Below, one piece after another: positions 8,101 to 16,595 of a stretch of 62,300 nt of DNA. Numbering within the stretch: position 1 is the first letter of the stretch; the number at the start of each line of letters is the position of its first letter. The stretch lies in contig CAYFIR010000018.1 in the NCBI GenBank assembly GCA_964343195.1, positions 1 through 62,300 of the forward strand. The letters run 5' to 3'. The notes under the pieces were generated by a model. It saw only the letters and a list, made by a program, of their open reading frames with translations. It was not told the origin of the DNA and ran no database searches. A program made the translations under genes and the position numbers. The stretch comes from CAYVAP01 sp964343195 (GTDB lineage: Bacteria; Bacteroidota; Bacteroidia; J057).

Positions 8101-8706
8101 CTACTGCACCAAGTGTTCCTCCAGCCAGGCCATGGCCTCTCTTTCATCTGTCCAAATAATCTCCCTGATGCTATCTGAAGGGCGGTGATGCCGTGCCCAT
8201 AGCGCAAGAATTTCCTGTGCCGCAGGATGTTGAGTCCGAAACTGAGTGAAAGTGCTATCGGAAATCACCCGCCGGGACCGGGCGGCAGGGATGGTTAGCA
8301 GGTAGTGACTCTGACCCCCTTCCGAGTTTTGCAGGACCATATGAGCGAGGGGCCGGGCTTCCATGGCCAGCCCTGTTGGGATGCTTTCGGCCATCAGCAA
8401 GGCTTTTATGGGCATGGAATCATTGACCGACCTGTAAGTAGAAGGGATAAAACCGACATTTACGGGGTGCGGGAGAAATTCAAGTTTGCCCAAATCGCTC
8501 TCTTCCGATGGGGCATGAAAGGTTCTGGCAACCGGGTCATACTGAACCAGGTGATTGGTTCCGGCCGGGATTTCCACCACTACCCTGAGGTTACCCGAAT
8601 CTGTTTTTGCAGGCAGAGAAAGTGGATCAGGGGGAGTACTACAACCGACAAATAAAACCAGCAGGAGGGTTGACAGGTGCCAGAGTAGGATTTCGCGATG
8701 CATCAT
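8101..8706 (-). CDS. Lipoprotein of unknown function
   Basis: A 201-residue protein beginning with a lipoprotein signal: MMHREILLWHLSTLLL, then lipobox LFVGC with the modified cysteine at residue 22 (21 if the second Met is used). The mature region contains an inorganic-pyrophosphatase-like order of motifs: PAGTNHLVQYDP, then a hydrophobic GFIPSTYR, then MPIKALLMAESIPTG, resembling the E-I-P-x-G-x-x-x-K-Y-E and Y-G-F-I-P-x-T strands of soluble pyrophosphatases. The acidic catalytic residues are not obviously kept. This could be a diverged PPase-fold lipoprotein; it is only a hint. It lies 257 bp from its upstream-side neighbour on the same strand. Confidence 0.65.
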   Translation of the reverse strand: MMHREILLWHLSTLLLVLFVGCSTPPDPLSLPAKTDSGNLRVVVEIPAGTNHLVQYDPVARTFHAPSEESDLGKLEFLPHPVNVGFIPSTYRSVNDSMPIKALLMAESIPTGLAMEARPLAHMVLQNSEGGQSHYLLTIPAARSRRVISDSTFTQFRTQHPAAQEILALWARHHRPSDSIREIIWTDEREAMAWLEEHLVQ

Positions 8707-8739
8707 GCCCCCAAAATTGGAAAAAAATCCTTACAGTTA

Positions 8740-8770
8740 TTGATAGAAAGAAAAACACTTCGCATATTTG
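8740..8770 (+). promoter_or_regulatory. Probable Bacteroidota-type promoter for tRNA-Gln/prs
   Basis: TTG at 8740-8742, a 20-bp spacer, then CATATTTG (8763-8770), one mismatch from TAnnTTTG. The expected start is about 10-20 bp upstream of the tRNA 5' end at 8789. Confidence 0.45.
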
Positions 8771-8788
8771 CACTCCCAAATAAGGGAT

Positions 8789-8859
8789 TGACCCGTAGTA
8801 TAATGGTAGTACGACTGATTTTGGTTCAGTTTGTGGGGGTTCGAATCCTCCCGGGTCAA
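8789..8859 (+). tRNA. tRNA-Gln (UUG)
   Basis: A complete 71-nt cloverleaf. Acceptor arms TGACCCG (8789-8795) and CGGGTCA (8852-8858) pair fully. The anticodon stem is ACTGA/TCAGT (8814-8818 and 8826-8830) around the loop TTTTGGT with anticodon TTG (8821-8823), reading CAA. The T arm has GGTTCGAATCC. The CCA end is not encoded. The gene ends 10 bp before the prs start codon, so the two are almost certainly transcribed together and tRNA processing would create the prs mRNA 5' end. Confidence 0.95.
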
Positions 8860-8869
8860 CAATACTCTT

Positions 8870-9799
8870 ATGAATCCGAAGATTAAAATATTTTCGGGCT
8901 CGGCTTCGCGAGAACTATCTGAGAAGATATCAGATTTCTTCGGTGCTCCTCTTGGAAGTGTTGAACTGCTAAGATTCAGTGATGGAGAAATGCAGGTCTA
9001 TTACCAAGAGTCCATCAGGGGATCTGATATTTTTATTGTGCAGTCCACGTTTGCCCCAGCAGATAATATCATGGAGCTTCTGCTCATGGTTGACGCTGCC
9101 AAGCGTGCATCGGCTAATCAGGTGGTTGTTGTGCTGCCGTTTTATGGTTATGCCCGACAGGACCGAAAGTTCAAATCCCGTGTATCGGTAGGAGCCAAAC
9201 TTATGGCGAATATCCTTACTGCAGCGGGGGCTGATCGGATTGTGACCATGGACTTGCACGCTGGGCAGATTCAGGGATTTTTTGATATTCCCCTGGACCA
9301 CTTGGATGCCTCAGCTGTTTTCGTTCCTTACTTGACCAGTCTGAAGCTGGACAATCTCTGTATTGCCTCTCCAGACATCGGAGGATCTGCTCGCGCCAGG
9401 CGTTATGCTTCATTCATAGGTGCAGATCTTCTCATCGTTGATAAACATCGTAAGCGCCCCAACGAAGTTGCCTCCATGCAGGTAATCGGGGATGCTTCTA
9501 ACAAGAATATTGTCCTGGTGGACGATCTCATTGACACCGCTGGAACCATTTGCAAAGCAGCAGACCTGTTGATTGAAGAGGGGGCTCTTTCGGTTCGTGC
9601 GATCACCACCCATCCGCTTCTTTCAGGCCAGGCCTACGAAAGAATTGAAGCCTCAAAGCTGGACGAACTGGTGGTAACCGATACGATTCCACTGAGACGC
9701 CAGTCTGAAAAAATCAAGGTGTTGAGCATTGCACCGGTTTTTGCCAAGGCTTTCCGGAAAATTCACAATTACGAATCCATTAGTTCACTTTTTATTTAG
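8870..9799 (+). CDS. prs: Ribose-phosphate pyrophosphokinase
   Basis: A 309-residue enzyme making PRPP from ribose 5-phosphate and ATP for purine, pyrimidine, histidine and NAD synthesis in the cytoplasm. Evident motifs are FSGSASRELSEKI at the start, the FLAG-type loop YARQDRKF, the metal/ATP region MDLHAGQIQGFFDIP, DKHRKRPNE, and the PRPP-binding loop VLVDDLIDTAGT. The start is the ATG at 8870, since any longer version would run into the tRNA gene ending at 8859. The order tRNA-Gln, prs, rplY (ctc), pth matches a common bacterial arrangement. Confidence 0.97.
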   Translation: MNPKIKIFSGSASRELSEKISDFFGAPLGSVELLRFSDGEMQVYYQESIRGSDIFIVQSTFAPADNIMELLLMVDAAKRASANQVVVVLPFYGYARQDRKFKSRVSVGAKLMANILTAAGADRIVTMDLHAGQIQGFFDIPLDHLDASAVFVPYLTSLKLDNLCIASPDIGGSARARRYASFIGADLLIVDKHRKRPNEVASMQVIGDASNKNIVLVDDLIDTAGTICKAADLLIEEGALSVRAITTHPLLSGQAYERIEASKLDELVVTDTIPLRRQSEKIKVLSIAPVFAKAFRKIHNYESISSLFI

Positions 9800-9811
9800 C
9801 TAGGGGAAGAA

Positions 9812-10384
9812 ATGAAGACCATCGAACTGAAAGCAAGTGCACGCCCAGAACTGGGTAAGCGCAATAGCAAAGACCTGCGCGAAGAAGGATTGGTACCTGG
9901 CGTGGTCTATCACAACGCTGAAGCCAAGCACATCCAGCTGGAAAGCCGTGAGGCCAAGAAGGTTCTTTTTACCGCTGAGACTTACCTTGTAAAGCTCAAC
10001 GTTGAAGGAGAGACCGTTAGCACCATCGTGCGTGAAGCTCAGTACCACCCTGTTCACGACCACCTGTTGCACGTAGACTTTCTGCAGGTTGCTGATGACA
10101 AGCCTGTTGTCCTGAATCTGCCTATTACGCTGAAAGGTGTTCCTGCTGGTGTAACCAAAGGTGGAAAGCTTTCTACCAAGCTTCGCAAGCTGAAAGTAAA
10201 GGGCGTTCCTGGCAACCTGCCTGCAAGCATCGAAGTAAACGTTTCTGACCTTGAACTCGGCCAAACCCGTAAGGTTGGTGAAATTGAGTTGGAGAACATG
10301 GAGATCGTTACTTCTGCTTCTGCTGCCATCGCTGCGGTTGAGATTCCACGTTCTCTGCGTAGTAAAACTGCAAAAGCTGAATAA
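9812..10384 (+). CDS. rplY: 50S ribosomal protein L25 (general stress protein Ctc family)
   Basis: A 190-residue two-domain L25. The N-terminal domain (about 1-92) has the typical SARPELGKRNSKDLREEGLVPGVVY opening and 5S rRNA-binding barrel; the C-terminal TL5/Ctc beta domain (about 93-185) contains LPITLKGVPAGVTKGGKL. It binds 5S rRNA in the central protuberance of the large subunit. It starts 12 bp after prs, with a purine-rich AGGGGAAGAA just before the ATG that could act as a ribosome binding site, unusual in this window. Codon use is of the highly expressed type (many GCT, CTG and AAG codons), as expected for a ribosomal protein. Confidence 0.96.
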   Translation: MKTIELKASARPELGKRNSKDLREEGLVPGVVYHNAEAKHIQLESREAKKVLFTAETYLVKLNVEGETVSTIVREAQYHPVHDHLLHVDFLQVADDKPVVLNLPITLKGVPAGVTKGGKLSTKLRKLKVKGVPGNLPASIEVNVSDLELGQTRKVGEIELENMEIVTSASAAIAAVEIPRSLRSKTAKAE

Positions 10385-10401
10385 GCTTTTTCTGCAAACC
10401 A

Positions 10402-10472
10402 TCAGCCTGAATTAAAGGCTGAACGTAACCATAAAATACGGCCAGCTTATCCTGAGATGAGCTGGCCTTTTT
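10402..10472 (+). terminator. Two hairpins after rplY; the second is a canonical terminator
   Basis: TCAGCCT/AGGCTGA (10402-10422), then GGCCAGCT/AGCTGGCC (10440-10467) followed by TTTTT. The second stem ends only a few bases before the pth start codon, so some readthrough into pth is plausible. Confidence 0.8.
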
Positions 10473-10475
10473 GCC

Positions 10476-11042
10476 ATGAAATACCTTATCGTTGGACTAG
10501 GAAATATTGGAGCAGAATACGAGGCTACCCGCCACAATGTGGGGTTTATGGCCATTGATACCTTGTTGGGGCATTTTGACCTCACGACGGCTCCCAATCG
10601 GTACGCTGATACCACAATTGCCCGATTCAAAGGAAGACAATTGGTGCTCGTAAAACCCAGTACCTATATGAATCTTAGTGGTAAGGCGGTCCGCTACTAC
10701 ATGGAGCAGGAAAAAATTCCCATTGAGCGGACCCTCATCATCTATGATGACATCGCCTTGCCCTTTGGGCAGTTACGTATCAGAGCCAAAGGTTCTGATG
10801 GTGGCCACAATGGCCTGAAGAATATCAATCAGCTTCTGGGCCGACAGGACTATCCCCGGTTAAGAGTAGGAATAGGAAATGATTTTGGCCCAGGACAACA
10901 GGTTGACTATGTCCTGGGGCCATTTTCGTCCGAGCAGGAAAACGCACTTCCAGAAGTACTGGACATCTGTAAAGAGGCTGTTTTTTCTTTCGTCAGCGCT
11001 GGAATCGAGCGAACAATGAGCACTTTTAATCGGAAATCCTGA
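10476..11042 (+). CDS. pth: Peptidyl-tRNA hydrolase
   Basis: A 188-residue cytoplasmic esterase that frees tRNA from prematurely released peptidyl-tRNA. The sequence opens MKYLIVGLGNIGAEYEATRHNVG, containing the substrate-binding Asn and the catalytic His of RHNVG. STYMNLSGKAV, YDDIALPFGQLRIR with the catalytic-pair Asp, and KGSDGGHNGLKNI follow in the canonical order. Length is normal. It follows a strong terminator by 3 bp, so its transcript probably arises from readthrough or from a promoter inside the terminator region. Confidence 0.96.
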   Translation: MKYLIVGLGNIGAEYEATRHNVGFMAIDTLLGHFDLTTAPNRYADTTIARFKGRQLVLVKPSTYMNLSGKAVRYYMEQEKIPIERTLIIYDDIALPFGQLRIRAKGSDGGHNGLKNINQLLGRQDYPRLRVGIGNDFGPGQQVDYVLGPFSSEQENALPEVLDICKEAVFSFVSAGIERTMSTFNRKS

Positions 11043-11070
11043 TTCCTGGGGAAGCGCTATTATACCTGAA

Positions 11071-11475
11071 TTATCCTGGGAAGTAGTCCTGCTTTATGGT
11101 TTCCAATGCCTTTTTGCTTAGCGGCTTGATGATATAGTCGGTAACCAGCTCGTATTGACTGGACTTATCGATGTCCTTCCTGTAAACCGAAGAAGACAGT
11201 ACAAACAGTTTCACATCCTTGGGGAAGGAGGGAGCAATGTGCTTATACTCATCAAGAAATTCCCAGGCATTCATCATGGGCATGTTGATATCGAGGAAGA
11301 TTACATCCGGGATATCTTCAGGACGGTTCTGTGTTGCGTCCCGCAGCTCCTCCAGGCCTTCTTCACCACGTAAACAGTAACTCGCAGACTCGGCAAACCC
11401 ACTGTCCTTCATGTTTTTGATGCATATGAAATTATTAATTTCATCATCATCAATAATTAACGCTCTGTTAACCAT
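11071..11475 (-). CDS. Single-domain response regulator
   Basis: A 134-residue receiver domain with no output domain. The acidic pocket is IDDDE near residues 8-12, the phosphoacceptor is Asp62 in FLDINMP, the switch Ser is in VLSSSV, and the conserved Lys is in YIIKPLSKK. The subtype with LPDVIFLDINMPxMNxWEFL is common in Bacteroidota, usually acting as a phosphate shuttle or protein-interaction switch for hybrid histidine kinases. No kinase gene is adjacent, so the partner is encoded elsewhere. It is convergent with pth. Confidence 0.9.
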   Translation of the reverse strand: MVNRALIIDDDEINNFICIKNMKDSGFAESASYCLRGEEGLEELRDATQNRPEDIPDVIFLDINMPMMNAWEFLDEYKHIAPSFPKDVKLFVLSSSVYRKDIDKSSQYELVTDYIIKPLSKKALETIKQDYFPG

Positions 11476-11664
11476 CTTGCTTTTCGTTTTGCTCTTATAT
11501 GACCAGATTTCCTAGTCTAAAACTAATCCTTTTTTCCAAGTAACCGACTTCCAAAGTAAACTCTTGCCATAATATGGCTTTTTTACCGATTGGAAATCAA
11601 CACTATGTTATCCTTTAGACTATCAGCTTCCAAAAAGGTAACGAACTCGTAACAGATTTTCGCC

Positions 11665-11703
11665 ATTAATAAAATAAAGACAGGTATAAGTTTCCCTTAT
11701 ACC
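11665..11703 (-). terminator. Terminator for the pnt operon
   Basis: On the minus strand, GGTATAAG-ggaaa-CTTATACC (11683-11703) is followed by a T-rich tract running down to about 11665. It lies 38 bp past the pntB stop. Confidence 0.8.
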
Positions 11704-11740
11704 CGTCCTATTGGCCTTAAAAGACTGTAAGTACCTGTTC

Positions 11741-13177
11741 CTACAACAGGCTTTTCACCTCATCGATCAGGCTGGTGAGGGATTTTTTCGCGTCACCGAA
11801 TAGCATTCGGTTCTTTTCGTGGAAGAACAGGGGGTTCTGGATCCCCGCATAACCCGTGCTCATGGAGCGCTTGAGCACGATGGTACTCTTGGCCTGAAGG
11901 ATGTCCAGGATAGGCATGCCATAAATAGGGCTACCAGGGTCATCCTTGGCAGCAGGATTTACTACGTCATTTGCACCTACTACTACGACGACATCTGTGT
12001 CAGCCAGGGCTTTATTGGCGTCATCGAGATCCAGCAGTTTGTCGTAGGGAACGTCTGCTTCAGCCAGGAGTACGTTCATGTGTCCAGGCATACGACCTGC
12101 CACCGGGTGGATTGCATAACGCAATTGCACTCCGTTTTCTTCCAGGACCTGCTCCAGTTCGTGGGCTGCTTTTTGAGCCTGGGCCACCGCCATACCATAG
12201 CCAGGCACCACAATTACCGACTTGGCGTAGGCCATCATGATGGCAGCATCGTTCAGGGTAGCTTCACGTACCACCTGATCGCCGTCTGCCGCGGCGGAGG
12301 TTCCTCCCCCTCCAAAACCACCAATGATTACATTCAACAGAGAGCGGTTCATCGCCTCACACATCAGCACCGTAAGGATGGTTCCGGACGCACCTACCAG
12401 GATCCCGCCAACCAGCATCACCTGATTGTCATATACGATACCGGCAAGTGCAGCTGCAACTCCGGTAAAGGCATTCAAGAGGGATATAACTACTGGCATA
12501 TCCGCACCCCCAATAGGTATTACAAAGGTAACTCCATACACCAGGGCGATGCCCATGATGATGAGGGCAATGGAGAATGGAGCGGTTGGATCTATCAACT
12601 TATACACGATGCCCGCGATGATGATCACGAGCAGGGTCATGTTAACAAATGTAGGAGCAGGAATTTTGACCTTGCGGTCATTGATGAGTCCCTGAAGCTT
12701 GCCATAGGCCAGCAGGCTACCGGTAAAGGCAACTGCTCCAACGAACATAGCCAAATGGGTAGTGGCATGGACTCCCATAGCCACGGCATCAGCCCCCTGG
12801 GCTTCAAACATCCCCTGGTAATCTACCAGTTCGATCAATGAGATCGCCATGGCACAGGCACCACCGAGGCCATTGAAAATGGAGACCATTTGGGGCATGG
12901 CCGTCATGGCCACGCGATTGGCTGAGACCATACCGATCACCGCTCCGATGATAAGGGCAACCAGGATCAACACGTAGTTGATGAGCTTATCCTGCAACGC
13001 TACAATTTCTCCGTTGACAACGGGAAGGAGCGTTACCAGAATCGCGATGCCCATACCAACAGCAGCCGTCAGGTTACCGTTTCGGGCAGTTTTGGGAGAA
13101 CTGAGACGACGAAGTCCCAGGATGAAAAGGACGACCCCCACCAGGTAGCCCAGATCTATGATGGTTTTTAGGACCAT
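11741..13177 (-). CDS. pntB: NAD(P) transhydrogenase beta subunit
   Basis: A 478-residue inner-membrane subunit of the proton-translocating transhydrogenase, which reduces NADP+ with NADH using the proton gradient. About eight or nine transmembrane segments occupy the first 270 residues. The C-terminal cytoplasmic NADP(H)-binding domain (dIII) has VIVVPGYGMAVAQAQ, HPVAGRMPGHMNVLLAEADVPY, VVVVGANDVVNPAA and the K-R-S-M-S-x-G-Y-A-G loop, all hallmark motifs. Gene order is pntAA, pntAB, pntB, with 6 bp between pntAB and pntB. The split of the alpha subunit into two genes is known in several bacteria. Confidence 0.97.
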   Translation of the reverse strand: MVLKTIIDLGYLVGVVLFILGLRRLSSPKTARNGNLTAAVGMGIAILVTLLPVVNGEIVALQDKLINYVLILVALIIGAVIGMVSANRVAMTAMPQMVSIFNGLGGACAMAISLIELVDYQGMFEAQGADAVAMGVHATTHLAMFVGAVAFTGSLLAYGKLQGLINDRKVKIPAPTFVNMTLLVIIIAGIVYKLIDPTAPFSIALIIMGIALVYGVTFVIPIGGADMPVVISLLNAFTGVAAALAGIVYDNQVMLVGGILVGASGTILTVLMCEAMNRSLLNVIIGGFGGGGTSAAADGDQVVREATLNDAAIMMAYAKSVIVVPGYGMAVAQAQKAAHELEQVLEENGVQLRYAIHPVAGRMPGHMNVLLAEADVPYDKLLDLDDANKALADTDVVVVVGANDVVNPAAKDDPGSPIYGMPILDILQAKSTIVLKRSMSTGYAGIQNPLFFHEKNRMLFGDAKKSLTSLIDEVKSLL

Positions 13178-13183
13178 GATGAT

Positions 13184-13492
13184 TTAGTTCTTTTTCTTAA
13201 ACATTTCGAGCATACGGTTGGTGACAGCGTGGCCACCTACAACGTTGATCATCCCCAGGATGATGCCGATAAAGCCCAGGATAAGGGCCAGATAGTCAGT
13301 ACTCTCCGCTCTCAGGATCAGCGTGATAGCCCCGATGATTACAACACCTGAGATGGCATTGGCACCAGACATGAGGGGAGTGTGAAGTACCGTGGGAACC
13401 TTTGAGATCAACTCAAATCCCAGGTAAATGGCCAGCACCAGGACATAGATCATGGTGAGGTTGTTGTTCACAAATTCCAGAAATGTATCCAT
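13184..13492 (-). CDS. pntAB: NAD(P) transhydrogenase alpha subunit, membrane part
   Basis: A 102-residue protein with three to four transmembrane helices, corresponding to the C-terminal membrane domain of fused PntA. VPTVLHTPLMSGANAISGVV is the family signature. It forms the proton channel with PntB. Between pntAA and this gene lie 111 bp containing a short inverted word (GAGAATG 13540-13546, CATTCTC 13582-13588). Confidence 0.95.
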   Translation of the reverse strand: MDTFLEFVNNNLTMIYVLVLAIYLGFELISKVPTVLHTPLMSGANAISGVVIIGAITLILRAESTDYLALILGFIGIILGMINVVGGHAVTNRMLEMFKKKN

Positions 13493-13603
13493 TGCGAGGA
13501 TTATGTAGATTGGGAAATTCGATAGGAAGAATAGATGTTGAGAATGGAGAGGTTGAGACTACGATCTCATTCACCACGGCTCATTCTCCAAGCATCATTA
13601 GGT

Positions 13604-14707
13604 CTATTGTTCACTGGCAACTGTTTCGGGTAGTTTGCCAAGGAAGGTCTTGCTCACAATCTCCTTGCTGTAGTCCAGGTTATCCGGACCATTTTCAAAT
13701 ACATACTTCACGAAGTTCAGCATGTTATTGGAGTACAGGAGGCTGGCATCACGAGGCATCTCCGCTGGCAGATTGGAGTTTCCAATTACCTTGACACCAT
13801 CAAAAACAATGGTCTTGTCGTTTTCGGTAACGGCACAGTTACCACCAGTAGCCGCAGCCAGGTCAACGATGATGCTACCAGGGCGCATGGCCTCTACGGT
13901 TCGCTGTTCGATGAGCAGGGGGGCCTGACGACCGGGAATATTGGCAGTGGTAATGATGACATCGGCACGTGCCGCACGCTCATGTATCAGTTCTTTTTGG
14001 CGACGCTGGTACTCTTCGCTTTGCTCTACAGCATATCCACCAGCGCCTTTGTCTTCAGTAGCTCCTTCTACCTCGACAAATTTGGCTCCAAGGCTTTGTA
14101 CCTCCTCTTTTACAGCGGAACGTACATCAAAGGCTTCAACAGTGGCTCCCAAACGGCGTGCAGTTGCAATCGCCTGAAGACCTGCAACCCCTGCTCCAAG
14201 GATCAGAACCTTGGCAGGAGGAATGGTTCCTGCAGCAGTCATCAGCATGGGGAAGTAGCCAGGCAGTTCATTCGCAGCCATCAGCACTGCCTTGTAGCCC
14301 GCCAGTGATGCCATTGAGGAAAGCACGTCCATCGCCTGGGCAATCGTGATCCGTGGGATAGCATCAAGACTGAAAGGCCGCAGGTCCGACTGGCGCAGCT
14401 CTTCTACCAGCTCGGCATTGCCACGAGGGTTGAAGAGGGAAATTAATATGGTGCCAGGCTTTAGCTTGCTCCGGTCTTCCGCGTCCAGCGGGGTAATGCT
14501 GATTAACGCCTCCATATCGCTAAAAAGTGTGGCGCGATCCACTACCTTTACGCCGACTGCGTCATATTCTTCGTCAGCGTAGAAAGCCTGTGCTCCTGCT
14601 CCTTTTTCCAGGAAGAGCTCATGCTCAAGGTTTATCATTTTGGTCGCAACTGCGGGGATCATGGCGACCCGGGCGTCTTGACTCTCTTTTAGGATACCAA
14701 TCTTCAT
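13604..14707 (-). CDS. pntAA: NAD(P) transhydrogenase alpha subunit, NAD-binding part
   Basis: A 367-residue soluble subunit holding the NAD(H) domain (dI). The ATG at 14707 was chosen because MKIGILKESQDARVAMIPA is the normal N-terminus; the reading frame extends 62 codons further upstream but that stretch is not family-like. The Rossmann motif is VLILGAGVAGLQAIATARRLGA, followed by FDVRSAVKEEVQSLGAKFVEV. The alanine-dehydrogenase-like C-terminal half has IITTANIPGRQAPLLI and GSIIVDLAAATGGNC. First gene of the operon, divergent from a small outer-membrane protein gene. Confidence 0.95.
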   Translation of the reverse strand: MKIGILKESQDARVAMIPAVATKMINLEHELFLEKGAGAQAFYADEEYDAVGVKVVDRATLFSDMEALISITPLDAEDRSKLKPGTILISLFNPRGNAELVEELRQSDLRPFSLDAIPRITIAQAMDVLSSMASLAGYKAVLMAANELPGYFPMLMTAAGTIPPAKVLILGAGVAGLQAIATARRLGATVEAFDVRSAVKEEVQSLGAKFVEVEGATEDKGAGGYAVEQSEEYQRRQKELIHERAARADVIITTANIPGRQAPLLIEQRTVEAMRPGSIIVDLAAATGGNCAVTENDKTIVFDGVKVIGNSNLPAEMPRDASLLYSNNMLNFVKYVFENGPDNLDYSKEIVSKTFLGKLPETVASEQ

Positions 14708-14865
14708 AGGAACTGAGAGTGTAGTGTATGAATGATAGTCAGCGGTAAATGTAACCGTTGATCTGTGAGTATTCCAAAAACAAGACCGATTGTTTGTGTT
14801 TTCTAGGGGTTTCGTTTTTCCACCAATGCAAAATTTCCCTATTTCAAGGGTTCCAAAAGATTCCC

Positions 14866-14896
14866 TTGTCTGGGAGTTGATATCCTGTGACATTTG
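14866..14896 (+). promoter_or_regulatory. Possible promoter for the 14914 gene
   Basis: TTG (14866-14868), a 20-bp spacer, then GACATTTG (14889-14896), one mismatch from TAnnTTTG. It would give a very short leader before the ATG at 14914. Confidence 0.3.
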
Positions 14897-14913
14897 ACTT
14901 TAATGTTTTTCTC

Positions 14914-15465
14914 ATGGGCAAAAAGATCTTTTTTCTCACCATTCTTCTCATCGCTGGCAGTTCGCTGCAAGCTCAAAATTTCCTAGCGGGTGAGCATACC
15001 GTCGGTATCAGCAGATTGGGTATTGCCGGAACCCTGCGCGACCCGCTGACAGGCGGAGCATTTTTCAGGCCGGTTATCGTCATGAGATACGGGTACAACC
15101 TGCAGGATTATATCACCATTGGATCTGACGTAGGCGCTGACCTGGCATTGGTCAACAACAGTCAGTCAGGAGGCACCCTGGTTTGGACGGGCATTTTCCG
15201 GCCCTATGCCAGAGCCCAAATGGGCAGCGGAGACCTAAGCTTTTTTCTAGAGGGTGGAGCAGGAATCAATTACCGGTTCTGGAACATCTCCAGCCTGAGT
15301 CCCTGGGTGTACCAACTCCAGGCCCTGGTCGGAGTGACCTACCGCCCCGCTATCTGGTGGAGCCTCGACATCGGGATTGGGTATGGGCTCCGCTATGAAG
15401 TCAACCCTGGCTTCTGGTACAACGGGTCTGTGCCAAGGCTGGGGTTTAACCTGCATTTTCAATAA
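14914..15465 (+). CDS. Small outer-membrane beta-barrel-like protein
   Basis: A 183-residue exported protein. The ATG at 14914 opens on a signal peptide (MGKKIFFLTILLIAGSSLQAQ). The rest alternates short amphipathic strands rich in Gly, Tyr and Trp with turns, and ends in LGFNLHFQ, an aromatic-terminated strand usual for outer-membrane barrels; around eight strands are plausible. No specific function. It starts divergently from pntAA and is followed 6 bp later by the next gene, implying co-transcription. Confidence 0.65.
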   Translation: MGKKIFFLTILLIAGSSLQAQNFLAGEHTVGISRLGIAGTLRDPLTGGAFFRPVIVMRYGYNLQDYITIGSDVGADLALVNNSQSGGTLVWTGIFRPYARAQMGSGDLSFFLEGGAGINYRFWNISSLSPWVYQLQALVGVTYRPAIWWSLDIGIGYGLRYEVNPGFWYNGSVPRLGFNLHFQ

Positions 15466-15471
15466 TACTGA

Positions 15472-16524
15472 ATGCCAGCATTTATTCCCTTTTACGAAAT
15501 CAAGAGCCGTAGTAACGTTGCCGTTGTCGACGCCTATCACCCCAGAGGCCTAACATTATCTCACTGGCGAGGGGCTACCCAGATTCCGGCATTACACGAC
15601 GATGTTAGTACCGGAATCGTCCTCAACGCCATTGAGGGCCAGCATCCTGCCCTCGACCTGCCTTTTGTCACCAACAACCACTTCGACATTGATGGCCTAC
15701 TGGGGGTATGGGCTTTTATCGAACCTGAACTTGCCTTGCAATACAGAGGAATCCTGAGAGAAGCGGCACTGATCGGTGATTTCAGGGAATATAGTCCCCT
15801 GCGGCCATATAGTGAAGAAGCCCTCAAGCTGGTATGTTGGATAAACGAAGTCGAAAAGGCCCACTTTTACCGCCCCTTTGATTCTTCGCATGAAGCGCGT
15901 GATTGCGTTGAGAAATATGAATTTTTCCTGCCCAGAATTGCAGAGGTCCTGGCAGATCCTGATGCCTACAACTCTGACTGGAGTTCCGCATATAATCGTG
16001 TACAAATGGACTGGGAGCTGCGAAGAGATCCCAGCCGCTGTAGAATTGAAGTGGTAGATTCCATTAAGCTAACAATCTTCCACCTCTTGGAGCCAATCCA
16101 TTACTATGCCCTCATGGGAGACACCCAGGATAGTGACATGATCCTGAGTATTTATCCTGACAATCGATACGAACTGGAATACAAATACACCACCTGGGTG
16201 GACCTGGCACATCGCGAGGTACTCCCACGGATCAGGATGGAACCTATTGCCCGGATCCTGGATGACCAGGAACAAAGTGGGTTAAGTTGGCAGAGCGAAA
16301 GCATCATGGACACAGGCCCCATGTTATACCTGGGTTCGGCAAGCCTGGATAAGTCCGCCCGATATGCCCACCCGTATGAGCGCCAGATTCATAGCTCCAG
16401 TATTGAACCCGCATTATTCAAACAGTTGGTCATCGACTATTATGAAGAGGCCCTGGCCGGGATCCAACCACGAGTCCGCTGGTCCTGGGCGGATATACAT
16501 GCTGCGCAGAGAAATCAGGAGTAA
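15472..16524 (+). CDS. DUF6687-like protein with a DHH-like motif
   Basis: A 350-residue cytoplasmic protein without signal peptide or membrane segment. The N-terminus (FYEIKSRSNVAVVDAYHPRGLTLSHWRGATQIP) and the motif NNHFDIDGLLGVWAF near residue 70 fit, from memory, the uncharacterised DUF6687 family. The N/H-x-D-x-D-G pattern resembles the metal-binding DHH motif of RecJ-like phosphoesterases, which suggests a phosphoesterase ancestor, but the remaining DHH-superfamily motifs were not identified. Function unknown. It lies 6 bp after the beta-barrel gene and is followed by a hairpin terminator. Confidence 0.6.
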   Translation: MPAFIPFYEIKSRSNVAVVDAYHPRGLTLSHWRGATQIPALHDDVSTGIVLNAIEGQHPALDLPFVTNNHFDIDGLLGVWAFIEPELALQYRGILREAALIGDFREYSPLRPYSEEALKLVCWINEVEKAHFYRPFDSSHEARDCVEKYEFFLPRIAEVLADPDAYNSDWSSAYNRVQMDWELRRDPSRCRIEVVDSIKLTIFHLLEPIHYYALMGDTQDSDMILSIYPDNRYELEYKYTTWVDLAHREVLPRIRMEPIARILDDQEQSGLSWQSESIMDTGPMLYLGSASLDKSARYAHPYERQIHSSSIEPALFKQLVIDYYEEALAGIQPRVRWSWADIHAAQRNQE

Positions 16525-16550
16525 AAGGCGAAGATGGACGGCTATTTGCT

Positions 16551-16577
16551 AGGAGATTCATAATCTCCTCCATTTTT
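16551..16577 (+). terminator. Terminator after the DUF6687-like gene
   Basis: AGGAGATT-cat-AATCTCCT (16551-16569) followed by CCATTTTTC. Stem of 8 bp with a 3-nt loop. Confidence 0.7.
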
Positions 16578-16595
16578 CAACACGAAACAGCTCGT

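Noticed and set aside
8831..8869. Upstream extension of prs by 13 codons
   Set aside because: It would begin inside the tRNA-Gln gene; the family N-terminus starts at 8870.
11819..12841. 340-codon plus-strand ORF opposite pntB
   Set aside because: A shadow of the strongly conserved pntB coding strand; the translation is rich in His, Gln and Cys without any family motif.
14708..14893. 62-codon N-terminal extension of pntAA
   Set aside because: The extension has no similarity to the family and would cross the divergent promoter region; MKIGILKES at 14707 is the standard start.
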